Assembly (NCBI GenBank): GCA_963969395.1
Contig: OZ017796.1
Location: 41,530,243 to 41,594,242, forward strand
Length of the DNA: 64,000 nucleotides
Source of the DNA: Pseudoscleropodium purum
Lineage: Eukaryota > Streptophyta > Bryopsida > Hypnales > Brachytheciaceae
Direction: 5' to 3'
In this document: piece after piece, positions 10,101 to 21,535 of the stretch
Numbering within the stretch: the stretch's first letter is position 1
How the letters are laid out: each line of letters starts with the position of its first letter
Translations under genes and position numbers: made by a program
The notes under the pieces: generated by a model
What the model saw: only the letters and a program-made list of their open reading frames with translations
What the model was told of the DNA's origin: nothing
The model's database searches: none

Positions 10101-11999
10101 ACTGCACCTAATTCAAACGACCCTTACAGATTCTCCCCTAAAATTTACACCCTCAACTCTATTCTATTAACGAGCACCAAAATCGAATTTGAGTTTAGTG
10201 AACCCTAAACCTAAATCAAATCTGGGTACACCTTTAAAATTCACAGTCCATTCATATGGTGTCCAAGAAACGCATTCCAAGACAATCGCGAATCCTCTTT
10301 TTGACTTCCAACACGACCCAACAAAAATGGAGATAATGTAATAATACGAACCATACTCAAATGCTTATTTAAACGATTCAAGTTGCGGTTCCCTCGCATA
10401 CTATTTGACATCACCCTATTTCAAAGCTCTGGACATAAATTCCTCCGGCAGGAACAGTACAACCAAGTGTATCAGAAGCAGTCAGCGGAGTCAGAGACTG
10501 AATCCCCCTTTTAGCGGTGATTTGTTATCATGCAAACGGTACAACAGCCCCAGCAGATCCCAGCTCTGGATTTTTTACGTACAATGCTACCTTCACTGAG
10601 TATTATGACACGCCATGTGGTCACTGTCAAAGTCTACCAAAAATACTGAACTTTTTTCTGCTTTGTCGCCTTCCTTGCAAATGTTGTCCACGTCTGCTAC
10701 GCTATACGTGCGCTATTTCTGACAGTACTTGCTAACCCCCGATTCAATGCATGCACCGCTCACCGTCCACTACGAGGAACGAAGAAAACTAATTTGTTCT
10801 ATAAAAGTCTGTTCTCTCATGATCAAAGCTCCACGTTGTCTATGGATATCACTCCAACAATTCAAAACGTGTCCACGAGTAGGGTCACCCACCTTCGATT
10901 CTAGGAAACTTCACTAATTAGTATAATCCATGACTTTATGTAACACTAAATCAGATTGCGAAAGAGGAAATGAACTCATTTTGTTAGATTTGTCGACCTT
11001 GGGAATGAATTGTTCATCACTTAAATTAGAGGACCAGGATGAGATCCAAAGCTCAGTACATGGTGTTCACCAATAAGTACAGTGATCTATGGTGTTTAAA
11101 TTAGAATTAAGTTTAAAAAAATCAGTATATTGCACACTAAATAGAATAAAGAAGCAAAACTTGCAAAATCCAAAAAGAACTTTGTATGATTCACTCAGAG
11201 ATGATAGCGCTATTCAGTTGCAAATACTAATTAGCATATCTCTTAAGTATTGGGGTAAGAGGAGTTAAGGTAACTGCACCTAATTATGACTCACTTCTAA
11301 AGCTGACCCCAAGAGATTCTTACCTAACTATTCCACCTCTATTCATGAGAGCCTAGGGTTGAATTGCCACACATCTTTTCAACACTTGAAAATTTCATAA
11401 TTTATTCATACAAGGTCACAAAAATGCATTTTAAGAGAATCTAAAATCCCTCGACTCCAACAACAAGACCCAACATAAACTAAGACAGCTCAATAACAGG
11501 AACTATGCTCAATTGCATATTTAAATGATTTTTCAGCGTACTTACTGCACCGTCTAGTTACTAGCATTGCCAGATGGGATGAATTTGACAGTAATTACAA
11601 GATAAGCATTAAAGCTACCTTGAGCAAAAACTTGACAAGAACGATTCCTATAAAGTTCTCAACATTTCTGCAAACAGTAGAATGCATCTCAAAATCAACT
11701 AGACACAAACAAAGGCGATAAGAAAGATTACACAACTACATTCATATATTTTCAATTTCATTTGATTTTGAGAGCATGGAAAACTCACTCTCAGGGCCAC
11801 CGAGCTGCGTGACGGCGTCCACGAAGCGCTCATGAAGCTCCGGAGTCCAGCGCAGGCGAGGCTTGGGGTCCACAGGGCTCACTTCCCCAGCAGCCAAGGA
11901 GCCATACGGAGACTGCAATCGGGGATCCTGCATAATTTGGTTTTGCTGCTGGCGGTGGGGAACCAACGCCAAGTTGGAGTATTTCTTCATCTGGTACAT
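7128..11999 (-). CDS. MYB-CC (GARP) transcription factor, PHR1-like/UNE16-like, 7 coding exons, 478 aa
   Basis: Coding exons in transcript order are 11999-11789, 9980-9904, 9660-9591, 9319-9244, 9067-8998, 8567-8054 and 7546-7128. All introns are GT-AG, reading frames join exactly, and the total is 1437 nt including the stop. An in-frame TAG lies three codons before the ATG, which fixes the start unless splicing intervenes. Residues 47-102 form the GARP MYB domain (RLRWTPELHERFVDAVTQLG ... SHLQKYRLGK). Residues about 146-195 form the LHEQLE-type coiled coil (VQITEAIRLQMEVQ, RRLQEQLEVQRNL, EAQGKYLQTILEKA). Residues 197-478 are low-complexity, with Asn tracts and two LDLN motifs; the protein ends GGELDLNAFGWER. 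The family binds DNA as dimers in the nucleus; PHR1-type members bind P1BS sites and control phosphate-starvation genes. The MYB domain close to the N-terminus resembles UNE16/MYR-type members more than PHR1 itself. The large first intron (1.8 kb) holds two copies of a dispersed repeat. Target genes are unknown. Confidence 0.92.
7270..7400 (-). repeat. AAC/GTT trinucleotide tracts in MYB-CC exon 7
   Basis: On the coding strand, repeated AAC/AAT codons produce Asn-rich segments such as NNNSNNPNQNQNNSSSNNNH and FANNNNNGAM. They are coding microsatellites and probably vary in length between individuals. Open frames on the opposite strand (poly-Cys and poly-Val) are shadows of this tract. Confidence 0.8.
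8165..8325 (-). repeat. AAC/GTT trinucleotide tracts in MYB-CC exon 6
   Basis: Three interrupted runs of Asn codons (residues about 255-296, including TNNNNNTND, YSNNNNNPTQ and TSNNNNQ) lie between the coiled coil and the Ser-rich segment. They form a disordered linker. The repeat is in frame and leaves the downstream frame intact. Confidence 0.8.
10095..10382. repeat. Dispersed repeat, copy 1, within MYB-CC intron 1
   Basis: It begins around GGCAACTGCACCTAATTC, contains the motifs ACACGACCCAACA and CATACTCAAATGCTTATTTA, and aligns by eye with 11259-11536 along its length. The same family recurs outside the gene at about 25619-25780 and 40597-40772. It looks like a degraded non-autonomous element; no coding is seen. 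Confidence 0.6.
11259..11536. repeat. Dispersed repeat, copy 2, within MYB-CC intron 1
   Basis: It starts with AGTTAAGGTAACTGCACCTA and ends near GCATATTTAAATGATTTTTC. It shares TTCATAATTTATTCATA and CAACAACAAGACCCAACATA with the other copies. A fragment of the same terminus appears reversed at about 30711-30732. It lies in the same orientation as copy 1, about 1.16 kb away, so recombination between the two could delete part of the intron. Confidence 0.6.
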
Positions 12000-12162
12000 C
12001 GTAAACTACGCAATGTAGAATGAAAAGGTGTCTAAGTGTTAACGGGGGGTCTGGAGATCTCTGAAGACTTCGGTTGCACTTGAATGTTCTTCGCTTGATG
12101 TGGCTTGATGGCGTTCTTCCTGAAAGTGGGAGGGGGGAGACAGAAACCAATGGATCCACAAT

Positions 12163-12309
12163 ACTCTGAATTGGACTCTGAACTGAACCCTGAATTGGAA
12201 GCTGAACTGAACCCTGAATTGAACGCTGAATTGGAATCTGGATTGGGTTCTGAACTGGACTCTGGATCGGACTCTGGATTTGGGCTCTGGATTGGTAGTC
12301 TGAATTGAT
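12163..12309. repeat. Short tandem repeat of a CTGAAYTGGA-type motif
   Basis: An imperfect 6/12-bp repeat (CTGAACTGAACC, CTGAATTGGAAG, CTGGATCGGACT and variants) runs for about 145 bp. It translates as a Glu-Leu-rich repeat on one strand and a Gln-Phe-Arg-Val repeat on the other, so the open frames over it come from the repeat. It lies just beyond the putative leader acceptor, inside the proposed 5'UTR intron. Confidence 0.75.
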
Positions 12310-14329
12310 AGATGGACAAGGAGGGTAAATCCAAGCCTGCTACTCAAGGAACGCCGAACATGTCTAAGAGATCACCTCCCCGAAGTGCAAAAACACATAG
12401 TTTCTGCCGAACTTGCACACAGGTTGGCTGTTGGGAGCTATTGTGATGTCCTTGGTGGGGCTCTTAGTACATGATTGGAGTCGAAAGTCGTGCTGAAATA
12501 GTCTCTGGAATAGGGACGCAAAGAGCAGAGTGATATAAAGACCATGACAGCGTCTGTAATGTACCATATGCCGTCACGAAGAGGGTTCCCACGCTGCAAT
12601 AACTGGAAACAGGCTTGCGTTGCGTTCACCAGAAATTGGAAGGACTTGATGATAAGCAATCAAGAGCCGAGGAATAGAGATTTGATAGCAAATTGTTGAA
12701 CGGAGAGGGAGGCTTTGTTGTCACACGGCCCTGCTAGGAAACCATGACGAATTGGAAACTCTCCACTGTGACAGAACCGCCACACCCACGGCTATGGAAA
12801 TCTCAGCGACTGGGAAGTCGGATGTCCAGGCTTCCACATCTGAATTCGGCGGGAGAGCAAGCTGTGGATTGCTTTTGGTGCACACTTGAATCAAACTGAG
12901 AGGAAGAATGGATAATGTCTTCGTTTCTGCAGCACACAAAATCAGCCAAAAATTAAGCAAACAATCTGACATAGCAAAACCATCGTACCAGATGTTGCCG
13001 GTTTGCGGCCATGGGAGGATTCCTAATTAGTTGAACTAGAACTTTGCTTCCGTTTCTCCAACAGTAGTACCATTATATGCGACATTATGTGTGTCAGTAT
13101 GTGTAGGGTAAATAACTAGGGTAACGTGCTTCATGGGAGTAAACACCGGCGACCTAAAGGTGTGGTGTGATCGCTTGTTTGTTCCATTAGCCACCATACC
13201 TTAGTTGCTTACCCAGGGTAAAGAGAAATTTAGAGTTAGAGAGAAATCCGGAATGGAGTGTAGTTCACGAAGCATTATAACCCACAGTTACAATAGCAGG
13301 GTGTTTTTTTTAACGATACAGCTTACAACAACGGACAATGAATAAATATGGAGTGACGGACACTTACTGGCCCTAGTTGTAAGCTTGTATCACAAAAAAA
13401 CTGTGACACACAAGTTCACTCTAAGGGATGAGATTCACACAAGGAAGCGCACGAAGACTTCACAAAGTTCTTTACAATTATTAGAAGTGTAAAGGAAGCC
13501 AAAAAGTTTCAAATTGACAGCACCCCACACACTGGTGGGGTACGAACAATCAGCTCACTCTCAACATCAAATCCCTAGTAAGCCTTCCGCTTCTGTTCTT
13601 GTAAGAAACAACTAATCCTTCCCCCAATCATCACCATCGCCACTCCTCAACAACCTAGAAACCAGCTCCTCTCTACAAGTCTGAAAGACGAAAAACTAGC
13701 GTTGCCGCTAGTCTATCCTACCGATTTCAAACCAATTACCCAAAATTGGTCAAAGAATTACAAACAAACACAGGCTCACCAACATTGCAGATCTACTTGG
13801 GAGTATCGACAACTAATACGAAAAGCTCCACACAAATTGTACTAAAAGCCTGCCGAAGTTGCGAGCTGTCGAAACTTCCAATGCACGCAATCTTGAGCCC
13901 CGAATTTCACACATATCGGTTTCGTCACAAAACCAAACCTCTCCACAAGACCGACTATGTATCCCTGAAACTCCACTTACCGACATTTAATACGAGTTTG
14001 CAAGCACGGACTCAGAAATTACAGCTTGTAAGCCAAAATGCACAACCTCACGAAAGATCACCGGAATACCTCTTGAAGCTTTTCTACATCTTCCCAATCA
14101 TGACAGGTCGGCAATAGTGTACGCTACCTGTGATTCTGCTCCAGACCCCACGGTGAATTACGACCAAAGGTAAGCCAAACGGAACAAGCGCTCCCGCTCG
14201 AACCAAAACTTTAAGCTCCGCTTGCAGATGAGGAAAAGCTGAAGCGCGCTCTTCCGGTCCTCCAGCGTCGATCCTTGCAGCTCAGCCTTGACTTTCCTGC
14301 AACGATTCGATGACGACACAGGCCAAGCT

Positions 14330-14415
14330 CACGACTCACTCACTCACTTACTCACTCACTTGCTCACTTGCTCACAGACAAACACACACACTCACACACG
14401 CTCGCGCACACACAG
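14330..14415. repeat. CACT/ACAC microsatellite
   Basis: Repeated CTCACTCACTTACTCACT, then ACACACACTCACACACGCTC, forms a compound simple repeat in the probable promoter/leader region of the MYB-CC gene. Confidence 0.8.
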
Positions 14416-14990
14416 ACTTCGGTTGAAATTTTCAAAACGGACGAGCGAAAGCGAAAAGAGCGCCGAGTTTTCCCCGCCCCAGCCCGCAAAATCCGCTTAT
14501 CCCAGAACCCGAGCCTCCCCAGCCGCTACCGTTGAATCCTCAACAACAACTACAGCTCCACTACTAGCTTCCCCTGCGAATTGGGTATGACTGGAAGCGC
14601 AACTTAGGCACGAGTGGAAGCTGCGAAGCAGTAGCTTGGAAGCTCAGTTGCGAGAGATGGAAGGTGCAGCAAGCGGGAGAGGAAACACGTGATGAGATCG
14701 AGTTGTGGATTGAAGGCGAATTGGCTGGCAGTAGTGGTGGTGGTGGTGAGAAGAAGCAGCAGCAGAAGAAGAGGATGGGGTGGGCAGGGGTATTAAGCTT
14801 AAGAGGCATGGAGGAACTCGAGATTTGGCGACAAGACGAATCTCCGGTGGATGGCGAGGAGCTGGAATATGCCAGCCAGGGCAACGAAAGCAGCAGCAGC
14901 AGCAGCAGGAGCAGCGGCAGCAATAGCAGGGACTCAGCCTTGGGGGCCGCCGTGTCGTTTCTGTCACGCTTCAGGACCCTCCTAGACTAA

Positions 14991-16380
14991 CTGAGTCTAC
15001 GACTTGCCTTGGTGGGGGGGAGGGATCTGCAGGTCTGCTGCACCAGTCAGGGGGGTAAAATAATTTTTTTTTTTTTAAATTAGGGGATTTTGCTGATGGC
15101 AAAAAAAATGAATGTCAGCGACAAGAGTTGATAGGAATTTGGAAGTTTTGGGGGGGGGGGCAGAATTTCAAAGAGGTTGTCTTTTGTCAGTGCGCTAGGA
15201 TTTCCAATGACTTTGGGAATTGGTATGCCTGCGTATGCAACAAGGGTTGGGATTGGTCATAGAATTTCCAAGGCCTACACAGCACCAAAATAGGACATCA
15301 GACTACGGGCACCATTTGTAGTGAGCACAGGCAGCTACATCTCCCATGTTTGTAGTGTGCATCAACATCTTTACCCCCCTTATTTTGGTTAGGACAAATC
15401 TCTAACCACAAACTTTTTTTTTTTTACAAATTGGCTTGTTGGAAAACTAAAAGAAATCCCCACTTTAAATTAAAAGTTTCAAAAAATATTGTCAAGAATT
15501 ACACTTACAAGAGCCTACCTAAAAATGCAAAAAATCATTTTAGTCATTGAAAGACATTAGGGGGTATTGAGTAAAGTCTAACTCAAACTTTTTCACATGT
15601 AAGTGGTTGACTTTTTGTAAATGCAAAGCTTCTTTCCCTTTAATCACAAGCCAAAAAATAAAACAAGGAATAAGAAACAAGAAACTTTGCCCTTGTTACA
15701 CTAATGCACTTTTCAAGTAAGGTCCTACTCTAACTTCCTAATCATCTACTTTTGTTAATGCAAAGCGTCCCTCCTTTTTCACCTCAATAAATAAATATCT
15801 TATAAGTACCCAACGATCTACTTGGTAAATGACAAATGTTATAAAAAGTGCACTCCATCCAATGACTATTTTTTGAGAAAATTTCAAAAAAATTGTGTTA
15901 TATATCCATAGAAAGAAAAAATAGTATTCTTTGCGAATTAATGATATGGATATATTAAAGTAGTCGTGATGATTTATTATACAATTTTAAGAGTACTATC
16001 AAAGACACACTTATCAACAATGTGAATATTTCGGTCTCCAACCACGTGTTTTATGTGGTGATGGTTTGCAAGATAAAGACATTGTCTTATTTTAAACAAT
16101 TTATTTTTGTTTGCATCTCATAGTTTATCATAACAAAAAGATTTTGCAAACTTCTAGCCCTCCCTTACATGGAATTGCCAAAATATAATAAAAAAAATAC
16201 CCCAAATTTCCAATACACTTGTCATAAAGGACTAAAGGAGGTCAAAGATTTTGGGATAAATCGCAAAAAACACACATTTAGAGCATCTCTTTAAATGCTT
16301 TTGATCCTTCAAATTATTGCATAAGGTGCCAATTTAAAGGTCTGATAGTTTTTGGCAAGAAATGAGATCCCATCCCCTTG
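14991..16380. other. AT-rich intergenic DNA, no gene seen
   Basis: It contains homopolymer tracts (T run near 15063, G run near 15151) and no supported gene or element border. Confidence 0.55.
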
Positions 16381-16388
16381 GTGCTAGG

Positions 16389-16693
16389 TCTAGTTGTCAT
16401 AATGGATAGCATATTACTATTCATGGATGAATCAAACTGATTAGGGCTGACCGGTTGCCAACTTTGGAGCCCTGTAACTTTTGCAAAAATTATTGAAATT
16501 GAGCATATGAGATGTTTTTCGGCATCTATAGAAATTGTAGATCTACAAAATTATAGATGCTAAAAAACATCTCATATGCCGGATTTGGATATTTTTTGCA
16601 AAAGTTATAGGGCTCCGAAGTTGATAGCCAGTCAACTCTAATCGGTCTAATTCATCCATGAACAATAATATGTTATTCATTATGACAATCAGG
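16389..16693. mobile_element. Foldback DNA transposon, copy 2
   Basis: This 305-bp copy of the element at 1653-2080 shares the core TTTGGAGCCCTGTAACTTTT and its inverted counterpart GGGCTCCGAAGTTGATAGCC. Its termini are TCTAGTTGTCATAATGG and the inverted ATTATGACAATCAGG. Flanking 8-mers GTGCTAGG (16381-16388) and GTGCTAAG (16694-16701) differ by one base, consistent with an aged 8-bp target duplication. Unlike copy 1, it has a single left arm, so it probably shows the unduplicated form. Confidence 0.78.
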
Positions 16694-16823
16694 GTGCTAA
16701 GCACACTACTATTGTGGGTCTACTAAATTTGAATGATTGGATTTTCTTTGGTGAATCCTTCAAAACAAAAAGACAACTCAAATATTGTCATCATTGTACA
16801 TTAACTCTCTTTTGTTGTAGAAT

Positions 16824-17224
16824 TAGAGCATCTCCATTAGGCTACATATTGTTGTTTGGTAAGCCATTTGTCGCAATTGGCCTTCTTCAACCTTCCCATT
16901 AGATAGAGACTTTGAAATTTTTTTCACTAGTGCTCCAAATTATGTTCCCCACACTTCATCTTGCCAGGCCCCATGTACTTGACTTACATCACGAGCCTAA
17001 CAAAACAAACACCTTCTTTGTAGAGACTTGCACAATGGAGAACTTACAGGATGTTCATGTTACTCTATAAGTGTGCATTGGAACTCTTATCATGCATTAG
17101 AACTTGTGACTTTTGCAACTCCTAGTAGAAGACCGGTTAAAAGATGGAGCCTTTGAGCTCATAGGGACACATTAAGTGCTGCAAATTGGACTTGATTTTG
17201 CAATCTACTGGTGAAGATGCTCTA
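16824..17224. mobile_element. MITE-like element with GAGCATCTCC termini
   Basis: The left end TAGAGCATCTCCATTAGG and the right end GGTGAAGATGCTCTA form a short inverted repeat around 400 bp of non-coding DNA. GAGCATCTCCA-type termini are common in plant MITEs. The borders are approximate and no clear target duplication was found. Confidence 0.5.
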
Positions 17225-18799
17225 TACCTCTTGCCTTGCATCCATCTTCTTTTCTACAGAATGAGGTGTCACGACCTTTAACGATTCTCATGCATGCTTC
17301 AAACAGTACATATACAATTTAGAGGGCCAAATTTTATAGGACCATAGGGAATGCTCTTACTAGTATTTATAAGGGCCACTTGATACGTACTATAGCCAAA
17401 AGTTGAGAGGCGATGGGTTTCCAACCTCTCGATCCTTCACACTAAAAGGCACAACCCAAAAGCCGTCACCCTCCAAATTGCCTACATAGCAAGAAAAGTG
17501 CCCACAAAACAACACACTCTCAAAAGAAGTTTGGATTGGCCAAATTGTGAAGCCCAAACTATGCTTGAGAGGTCATTGAATTTGACTATTTGTAACTCAT
17601 TTCTTTGGACTCTCAACAAAGTTTGGCCACTCAGTTTCATACTTCTTGACTTAGACAATCATAGTAATAGTAGTCACACTTTCTTCACTACTTGAGCAAT
17701 CTCTAAAGAAGGTGCATCGAGTAGCTCTACATTGGCTTCGAATTGAGCTTCTAGCATAAAATATACTCTTTTTGCAAAGTTTTTACCACTCTCATTATTT
17801 TGTTTTGGAGGCATATATTGAACATTTTAAATATTTCTTCACTCCTTGACATGTTTATGCCTTCATCATACAAAACTCACTACCTATATATTCTGCAGCT
17901 TCATCTTCCGATCCCTGTCAAACGTAATTTTCTAATTCTCAACATTCCTCTTCAAGACAACAACAAGAAAGCACTGTCACACCTTCTTCGTAATTTTAAG
18001 CACCTAATTGGCTCTAAATATCTCATGGGCTCCTCATTCTTCAGCAAAATTTTGTCTTTGGAAAAGTTGTGACTACTACTGATGTGAAGTGGCCCTAAGA
18101 AACTTTGAAGGGTGAATAAGGTAGGAGGCTCGAACTCAGACCAAGCATTTTGAACCGAACATGACATAGAGGTACATTTTGATTTCTTCAATGTACCCAA
18201 ATGTACAAAAGGTGTTCATGTTAGGAGGTAGTTGCTTTTAGAGCCCTAAGGCATTTCAACTTCAAAATTTCATAACTAATCCTACAAAGCTCCAAAAAAT
18301 ATGAAACAACTTGGCTTAGATGTCATCTCTTCTTGTCTTTCAAGGAAAATTTACTGAAAAATATTTCAAGATGTTTTACCTCTCCAAAATTCAATTTCAG
18401 TGGTCAGATGATTGCTTTATGGACCTCCTACCTTAGTGGTGAGAGTGGTGAATGTGGTAATTGGTGCAGTTGGTGGTGGCGGAAGAAGAAGTTTTCGTTC
18501 CGCACCTTCGACGACCACATTCCCCCTTTCATAACTTATTAATGGCGTCCTGCTTTCGTGGCTTTGGAGTTGGCCTCCACCTCCGCTCCAGATTTGGCTG
18601 GCATAGAATTCACTGAAGCAAGCATTTGGGAATCCTCCTTGAATGGATTCCTTTCAGTTATCCCTTCACTTGACCTTGCTCACTTTCCGGGCTTCAAGGT
18701 GAGGCTTCAAGTTGCGGCCTCACCTACGCTTATTACTACTACTCCTGTGAGGCCGTCAAAGTAGCCACACTCATCAGACACCTTCCACAATTTATTTTA
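17225..18799. other. Intergenic DNA with an unclassified dispersed repeat, no gene seen
   Basis: No family was recognised in any frame. The segment 18235-18450 (including AAATATTTCAAGATGTTTTA and TTATGGACCTCCTACC) recurs in altered form at about 35990-36110 and, reversed, at about 36420-36540, so it belongs to a dispersed repeat. The + frames at 18333-18764 run through it and are not supported as genes. Confidence 0.5.
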
Positions 18800-19084
18800 T
18801 TGGCTCTCTCCTTCGGGCATTGACTATGGCATCGACTCTTGCTTTAACTATGGTTTTTGAATCTAAGTTTCCAAATCCTATCTACAACTACATTCACACT
18901 GCACAATGTACAACATGGATAGGGTTTGGTTGAAGTGGGGATATAGGGTCCAACTAATTAATGAATTATCATATGACATGGCTTCATGGTTATACCATTC
19001 TTGTTTTATTCACTCTCTCTTTCGGGCATTGACTATGGTTTCTAACTCTGAGTTTCCAAATCCTATCTACAATTGCATTCACAT
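18800..19084. repeat. Direct duplication of about 80-95 bp
   Basis: The block beginning CTCTCTCCTTCGGGCATTGA at about 18803-18896 recurs as CTCTCTTTCGGGCATTGA at about 19012-19084. Both copies also share TTTCCAAATCCTATCTACAA. They are in the same orientation about 210 bp apart, with no coding signature. Confidence 0.6.
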
Positions 19085-21535
19085 AGTTGGAGGATGTGGG
19101 GTCTGACTAAGTTGTTGTTTCCTAAACTAATATTGTTGTTTACCTAGAAAAGAGCCTCATGATCACACCGTTCTTGTTTTCAAAGCAAAATTGGAAAGAT
19201 ATAGAAAAAGAAAAAAAATTAGCAACTTTTCTATTTTGCATTGGAATTTTCCATTTGTTTCTTTTGGTTGTCTTGGAACCTAAGTGAAGGATGGTTAAGA
19301 GCTTCTCAACGGGGCTTGGCGACTCAACTTGAAATCAACTGAACCACCCCTTGGATGGCTCAACAACGAGGTAATCAACCACTAGTAAGCCAAGGTTGGT
19401 TGTAATGCACTAGCTTGCAAAAGAAGTCTTGTTTTTAGGTCTGGTTGGCTACTTGCCTTGCAAATTGGATGACCTCATAATAGGTTTGTCTATTTATCAA
19501 GCCCAGTGGGCATGCTCTTAGGACACAAATGCATTGACTAAAGCTACATATATATGACTTTGAGGAAGTTTGAGTAGGACATTCCTAATATTCGAAAAAC
19601 AAGTCAACATTACAAGGGATAAAGTCTCTTGTTGTGTAGACATTGGTTATAAAACAAGAGGACACTTCTTTCCATTAATAATGTATATTTTCACTTAGTG
19701 TTAAGAATGGAGTTAGAAGAGGTCTTAGAAACAATTAAAGCATCCCATGTAGCAAAAGCTCAAAGTAGTGCATTCAAAAGTATTAGAAGCAATTCAATAG
19801 CCCCAACAGTTTTGGATGTTGCAGGCCATTCATGTAGCCCTACAATACCAAGGCCTTTTTTTTCACCATAAACAGTCAACATTGTGGACTTGCCAAACCA
19901 ATTTGTTCTTAACTTCTTTGCATAGATTTGCCTATTTTTGCAAATAATCAATTTGTTGGAAGAGGTAGCATAAAGATGCAAGCAATTGATAATAGATTGA
20001 AACAATTAATGTGTAGTATTTGTCATCCATAACTATAGCAAGGTATCGGAAAGCTTCAACCTTCTATTTCTAAAAAGTCTTTATCATAGGGCTTCTTGGA
20101 TGGCAAAACATTGGGTTTGATTTTACACATGTAGATTTTTGTTAGAATAACTTGGCTAACACAATGTATAAGGGCTACTTCATGTTATATCCCAAATCCA
20201 TTGAATCCTTGATATGTGATTAGTGGAGATTTGAAAATTAGGATTTAGAGCTTCACACTATGTCCCAAATTCCACATCACTCCAAAATGCCTATATTGTA
20301 GCACTTTTTAGAATTTTGGTGCCAAAGAAGTGGGATTCATAGACCGAATTAGTTGTATAAAAAAATGAAGACCTAGCTTAGTTTCAAAATTCAATTGTTG
20401 TTTTGAATATAAAATGAGAAGGAAAACACCATATAAATCATCCTAGTGTGCAAAAATTTAGTCCAAATATAACCAACATAGATTTGATATTGAAAGTTTC
20501 TCAAAAATACATTTTTGACTTTTTGACTTTTGAGCTATTTTTAGGTACATAATTGCTTCATATTATTACACATGAGACAAGTTGGGACTTAGAATTGGAA
20601 CTTTGGTCTTCACACTATGAAGTCTCAACTTCCACATTTGATATTTTTTATTCACCTTCTTCAACCCAAAAAAATTGTGATTTGGACTTGAACTAAGACT
20701 TAAAGAGTTGGAACTTGAAATATAGTATGAAGTGTGCCTAAATATGACTAAGAACCAACTATTAACATTACACCAAACCAAAAGAATCAAATTTTGGTAA
20801 AAGAAAGTCACAAGGCTTAAACAAACTTGTCATGGGTGCATAGATTCCATTTGACTACGTTTCCATCATTATTGTTGAGATGGTTTGACTACAATCTACC
20901 TTTTATTTGTTTATAACCAAAGATAAAGAAACATAACATTTGAGTATGCTCACGACATTAGATGTTTTTTGAGGCCTCAACAAGACTATGAGTTCCCAAA
21001 CTGTTGGGAACTTGGGAATGTGTTGGAAACTCTAATACACCAACAATCTGACGTGGTTGAAACCTTGATACGTCAAATAATATTGATTAATTAAAATTTT
21101 CAAGATTTTTAAATTTTTCATTATTTTATATTCTGGTCAACTGTGCACTAGTTCTCAACTTCAAGAACATACCTAAAACAATCTTTTTGACGGCTAAGAA
21201 ATCCTCTAATGTGACTTTGGACATAGGAGCAATGCTAGTTTAATTGGAACCACCATTCAAATGGCATAGTGACAGGGCAATTAAAAAAAACCCAATGCAA
21301 TTGGCATCAAACTCTCTTTATCTACAACCCCACCATTTTTCATCTCCATCCCATCAATTTGACAAAATATGGAGAGCCCACAAGTTGACTTACAATAGAA
21401 AAAATCATAATTGTTGTACATTTTCAAACTTAGTTATGTGTGCAAATAAATTGAAACTTTGCTTTTTTGCATGAAAGGTCTTTTCTTAAATGTAAAATAT
21501 TTTTCCTCTTTCTTTTCATAATATAGAAAAGTTCA
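19085..21535. other. AT-rich intergenic DNA, no gene seen
   Basis: No supported gene is present. An A-rich stretch followed by TTTTGCATTGGAATTTTCCA near 19200-19260 resembles a decayed LINE 3' end, but this is too weak to call. Confidence 0.5.

Larger units (their letters stand above)
12000..14990 (-). promoter_or_regulatory. Probable 5' leader with intron and promoter of the MYB-CC gene
   Basis: A strong - strand splice acceptor (pyrimidine tract, then CTTTCAG) sits with its last base at 12120, so 12119-12000 may be an untranslated exon continuing into the ATG exon. A consensus donor, G/GTAAGTGG, lies at 13980-13973 on the same strand, which would give a 5'UTR intron of about 1.86 kb. Upstream of it, 14560-14960 is CT-rich on the - strand with CTG/CCT runs, as is common in plant leaders. 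The exon pairing is inference without transcript data. Open frames at 12364-12972 on the - strand have no recognised family. Confidence 0.45.

Noticed and set aside
12039..12347. Repeat-encoded frames (Gln-Phe-Arg-Val or Glu-Leu repeats)
   Set aside because: All arise from the short tandem repeat at 12163-12309, which is open in several frames at once.
14164..14174. + strand splice donor AAAG/GTAAGCC suggesting a + gene
   Set aside because: No coding exon or matching acceptor on the + strand; the - strand leader of MYB-CC explains the region better.
14564..14990. Overlapping 107-119-codon frames on both strands
   Set aside because: Leu/Pro/Ser or Ser-rich low-complexity products from a CT/CAG-rich leader-like tract; no domain or start context supports a protein.
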